Assembly (NCBI GenBank): GCA_963971305.1
Contig: OZ020306.1
Location: 39,453,512-39,517,511 of the forward strand
Reading direction: 5' to 3'
DNA: 64,000 bases
Source of the DNA: Arcuatula senhousia
Taxonomy: Eukaryota > Mollusca > Bivalvia > Mytilida > Mytilidae
The position numbers were made by a program, and so were the translations under genes. The notes beneath the pieces were generated by a model, which saw only the letters and a list, made by a program, of their open reading frames with translations, ran no database searches and was not told where the DNA came from. Of the stretch, positions 1-64,000 are shown one piece after another. Each line of letters starts with the position of its first letter. The first letter of the stretch is position 1.

Positions 1-1284
1 AACTTCAACTCTATACTTTGGTAGAGCTAAATGAGCTGAACATTTAAGCAAGCGACAGCTTTTCCCTATCTGCAGTAGTTTCCATTCTATAGGCCAAAAA
101 CACTATGTTTCGCCTTTAAGGGGCTGTAACCCCTAAAAGGGGACATCTGACAACTTCGACCCTTTGGAGACTTTTGAAGAGCTAAATGAGCTGAGCATTT
201 TTAAAAGCAAGCAACAGTTTTTCTCTATCTGCAATAGTTTTCATTTTATAAACCAAAACACTATTTTTTGCTTTTGAGGGGCTGTAACCTCTATAAGGGG
301 TCATCTGACAACTTTTACCTTGTGAAGATTTTTGTAGAGCTAATTCTCAGCTAAATGAGCTGAACATTTAAGCAAGCAACAGATTTCTCTATCTGCAATA
401 GTTTTCATTTTATAGGCCAAAAACACTATTTTTTGCCTTTAAGGGGCTGTAACCCCTATAAGAGGTCATCTGACAACTTCTACCTTGTCAAGATTTTTGT
501 AGAGCTAATTCTCAGCGAAATGAGCTGAACATTTAAGCAAGCAACAGCTTTTCTCTATCTGCAATAGTTTTGCATTCTATAAGCCAAAAACATGAAAAAA
601 ACACTATTTTTCACCTTTAAGGGGCTGTAACCCCTATAAGGGATCATCTGACAACTTCAACCAAAGGGAGACTATAGTAGAACTTTTGATGCTGAAGCAG
701 TAGGGTGGCATAAGATTTCATCTATCTCTTCAGGGTTGCCACTATTTTGTTGTTGCAAAATTCAAGGGTTTTTCCATGACTTCTCAAGGGTATTTAAGTC
801 TTTTTCAAGGATGAAAATAGTCCACAAAATTTCAGTCTCCCGATGAAATTTTCTGTGAAACAGTTCAATCATGAACCTTTGATTGTAGAACTATCGAATT
901 CCAGGGTTTTTCAAGGATATTTTCATTTTTTTTCTTCAAAATTCAAGGTCTTTTCCAGGACCTTGAACTGACAAATGAAATTCAAGGGTTTTTCCAGGTT
1001 TCAAGGATGCGTGGCAACCCTGTCTCTTATACTTTTTGATTTACAAGCCAAAAACAGTAGTCTGACCCCCCACTGGTCTATTATTAGTAACGGTAGACAT
1101 GTTTTTAGACGGATCAAAAATGGAAACACATGTTTCGTGCAGGACACCCTAAGGATCATTCATACCAAGTTTCATTAAATTCTGTTCAGTAATTTCAGAG
1201 GAGAAGATCTCTGAAAAATTGTTGACAGACATTGACGACGACGGACGCCAAGTGATGGTAATAGAGGTCCAGGTGAGCTAAAAA
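1..1284 (+). repeat. Tandem-repeat element, family A, copy A3 (cut by left window edge)
   Basis: About four units of 155-165 bp (gagctaaatgagctgaac...ggggctgtaacccctataag...catctgacaactt) followed by the family-A tail: gtagaacttttgatgctgaagc, then the core accaagtttcattaaattct at 1164, the gacgacgacggacgcc stretch and the terminal caggtgagctaaaa. Compared with the copy at 50429-52350 the tail has lost its hairpin arm (agctcacatggacc) and is interrupted by a MITE at 731-1022. It lies beyond the dynein 3' end and continues past the left edge. Confidence 0.85.
731..1022. mobile_element. 292 bp MITE inserted in the family-A tail
   Basis: Perfect 12 bp terminal inverted repeats CAGGGTTGCCAC / GTGGCAACCCTG, flanked by the direct repeat tctctt at 725-730 and 1023-1028. 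The uninterrupted site (tctatctcttatac) is seen at about 52073-52086. CAGGG ends suggest a hAT-type source; a 6 bp duplication is unusual for classical hATs (8 bp). The interior repeats ttcaagggtttttcca and codes for nothing. Confidence 0.88.
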
Positions 1285-1439
1285 TTTAATGCTAACAGCT
1301 TTACCAACAAAGGCTTAATATGGAAAAAAAAGACCTTGTGGCAGTGCCATGACATAAACTTAGAACTAAATGTACACAATGAAAACTAAGGCCAGGTTCT
1401 CATCAGCTCTAAATCTAATATTTTGAAGCTGCCAAAAAT

Positions 1440-1850
1440 TACATACATGTGATTCTCCCGCCGGGAGACGAAATCTCCCGACTTTTTGATCCATCTCCCG
1501 TTCTCCCGACTTTTTGTGTAATCTCCCGCTTTTTCAAGACATGAGAAAATTTTAGTTTTATAGAGATTTTAATCGTTCAGTAATAAAACATTTCCGTTGT
1601 TTAAGGGGTTTGTCAATTAGGTAGACGTTAATTTAACAGGTAAAGGTGTTAATTAAAGGTTCATTGCCATAATTGACCTGATGATTGTATAAACAGTTTG
1701 AGATTAATCAGTGAAGCCATGTATATTTGGCACACCCTAGTGCCCCCAATTGACATTGAAATGAAATTTTATTGAGCGTTGAAAATCTCCCGCTTTTTGG
1801 TCCAATCTCCAGCCAAAAATATCAAAATCTCCAGCTTTGTCATCACAGAT
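1440..1850. repeat. Cluster of tctcccg / ctttttg short repeats
   Basis: The phrase tctcccgactttttg and variants recur four times in 1453-1530 and again, reversed in quality to tctccagc, at 1785-1835. A palindrome tctcccgccgggaga is at 1453-1467. Probably the two ends of an old element. Sequence 1860-3040 is AT-rich and I recognise nothing else in it except a possible MITE end cagggttgtcac at 2109. Confidence 0.4.
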
Positions 1851-3039
1851 CTGTCACATGTATGAAATTATGTTATTTTTTTGTCAATTTCCTTTAAAAT
1901 GGCAGAACTTTTGATCAAAATGGATAAAATGTAAAAAATCAAATTCACTAGCCAGTCCCATAATTTCAAGAGATTTGGAAGAGAATCTAGATATATTTTA
2001 TTATGTCCTAATGTATATATAGGTGAATATATGAATATTTTGGTGCAGCTTATGAAATGAAATATTTATTGCAACCCTAAACCATTGCTTGATTGTTGCT
2101 CATTATTTCAGGGTTGTCACCATTTTTGGATAACTATCAAATTCTGGAGTTTTCAAAGATATCTTCTGATGCAATTTTTCCACGAGTTATCAAGAAACTA
2201 ATCTTGTTGTGCCTGCATCATCTTTGTAAATTAATTTATTATCCAATTTAGGATGAACTGATGAATAGTCTTTCTTTAGAAACTAATGGCCAGCTTGTCA
2301 CATTGTTTTTAATCTCATAATTTTTGGGTGAATTTCACGTGAAAAATCATTAATCTCACAGAAGACATCATGCGCTCAGAGACAAATATGAGATTGATCT
2401 CTCAGATGAGAGCAATTATTGGTTTGTCATAGTGTTTTGTTTATCTTCATCTACTGGATTTGACACACTGAATTGACGGTTGGCAGTGTGATTGGTGTGC
2501 TATAGCAAGTAGGGACTGCTTACTCTTCTGGAAAACCTAAGTTCACTCTCTTTACGACTTGAGTTCCCATTATTGATTTTTATTCATTTGTTTTGTATTT
2601 CTGTGTTTTATGTTGCCTTTTTTTTGTTCCTGTTCTTGTTGGTGCTCAGTGGTTTTGTTTCTGCCCTTTCAGACTTTCGACCTTCAGGTGTACCTTTGCT
2701 TCTTTTAAGCAAACGGCAAACAGGCAATGAGCGACAGGCGGAAAATAATTTTTTGTAACATTTTCTCAGCAACTACTTATCACAACCCCTTGATATTTGG
2801 TATAGAGCATTGGCATTGGGTTTCATTACGTGGTATTCAATTTCAGATCAGTTGCTCACCTACTTCCTGGTTAAAGATATTCGGCCATTTTTTACAATGA
2901 CATTAGGTTTTTTTGTAGCAATTGTTAACCTGAATATGACAGACAGGTTGAAAAATTATAAATCAGATCTACAACTTTCAATGAAGTCAAATGAAGAAAA
3001 GGATAATAAGTTTACATTTGTAACTGGCAAATAAATATT

Positions 3040-3314
3040 TTTGGGTTTTTCTGGATCATTAATTTCATTTTATTTACCATTTAACAAACATTATGAATAT
3101 TGAATAAATAAGACAACAATATAATAACATATAACAGAATATTAAATAGAGTTAAAACATACGAAAATAAAATTTCTTTTCTTCATAATATCATTTGTAC
3201 GATGTATAAATATAATACTGTTCATTAAAATTCTGTCCCATGCAACTTTTTGTGCAATAAAGTGAAGTAATAACAACATGCATGTGCACAATAAATCTGG
3301 TGATATTTCTGTTT
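3040..3314 (-). other. Probable 3' UTR of the dynein gene with candidate poly(A) signal
   Basis: AT-rich sequence after the stop codon. On the minus strand an AATAAA hexamer (plus-strand 3069-3074) lies about 240 bases downstream. No transcript evidence; other sites are possible. Confidence 0.4.

Positions 3315-64000
<60,686 letters not shown>

Noticed and set aside
2573..3034. Two plus-strand ORFs of 61 and 74 codons downstream of the dynein gene
   Set aside because: Hydrophobic AT-rich translation, no homology I recognise, no splice or start context; chance ORFs.

Overview
This is nuclear DNA from an animal, most likely a bivalve mollusc and probably a mussel. The sequence is AT-rich, with short exons, introns of 0.1-4 kb, and very many dispersed elements that carry 140-190 bp tandem units and hairpin ends, a style familiar from bivalve genomes. 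The species assignment is inference only.

One protein-coding gene accounts for the window. On the minus strand, 68 exons (numbered w1-w68 here from the right edge) join without a stop or frame break into about 3,600 residues of an outer-arm axonemal dynein heavy chain of the DNAH5/DNAH8 class, closest to DNAH5. The stop codon is at 3315-3317. The first exon seen runs off the right edge, so roughly 900-1,000 N-terminal residues (tail start, promoter, 5' UTR) lie outside. From right to left the exons encode the tail (w1-w7), the linker (w8-w18), AAA1 with its P-loop (w18-w22), AAA2 (w23-w26), AAA3 (w27-w32), AAA4 (w33-w39), the stalk with its microtubule-binding domain (w40-w45), AAA5 (w45-w51), AAA6 (w52-w58) and the C-terminal domain (w59-w68). 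All four P-loops are present. Two introns, both between AAA1 and the start of AAA2, use GC-AG rather than GT-AG splice sites.

The introns are loaded with transposable elements. The main ones are a decayed 3.65 kb hAT element with a frameshifted transposase end, a nested tRNA-derived SINE and an internal inverted pair (4534-8187); a LINE with an unbroken 544-codon reverse transcriptase ORF, antisense to the host gene (about 18460-20358); a 1.24 kb pogo/Tigger-like element inside another repeat (24999-26242); a 1.85 kb inverted-terminal element (13764-15609); a piggyBac-like TTAA element (61824-63236); twin elements of about 580 bp (33381-34557); and several hairpin MITEs with clear target duplications. 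At least eight families share one layout (inverted terminal motif, tandem array, GGAC/GACA-rich stretch, terminal hairpin) although their sequences differ. This resembles the pearl/CvA/Helentron-associated elements described in bivalves.

Region by region: 1-3060 is downstream intergenic DNA made of a repeat array with a MITE insertion plus unassigned sequence; about 3060-3602 is the 3' UTR and last exon; 3603-64000 is exons and repeat-filled introns. I saw no second host gene, no genuine RNA gene, no CRISPR array and no undescribed gene system. The most unusual signal is the shared architecture and shared core motif of the tandem-repeat elements.
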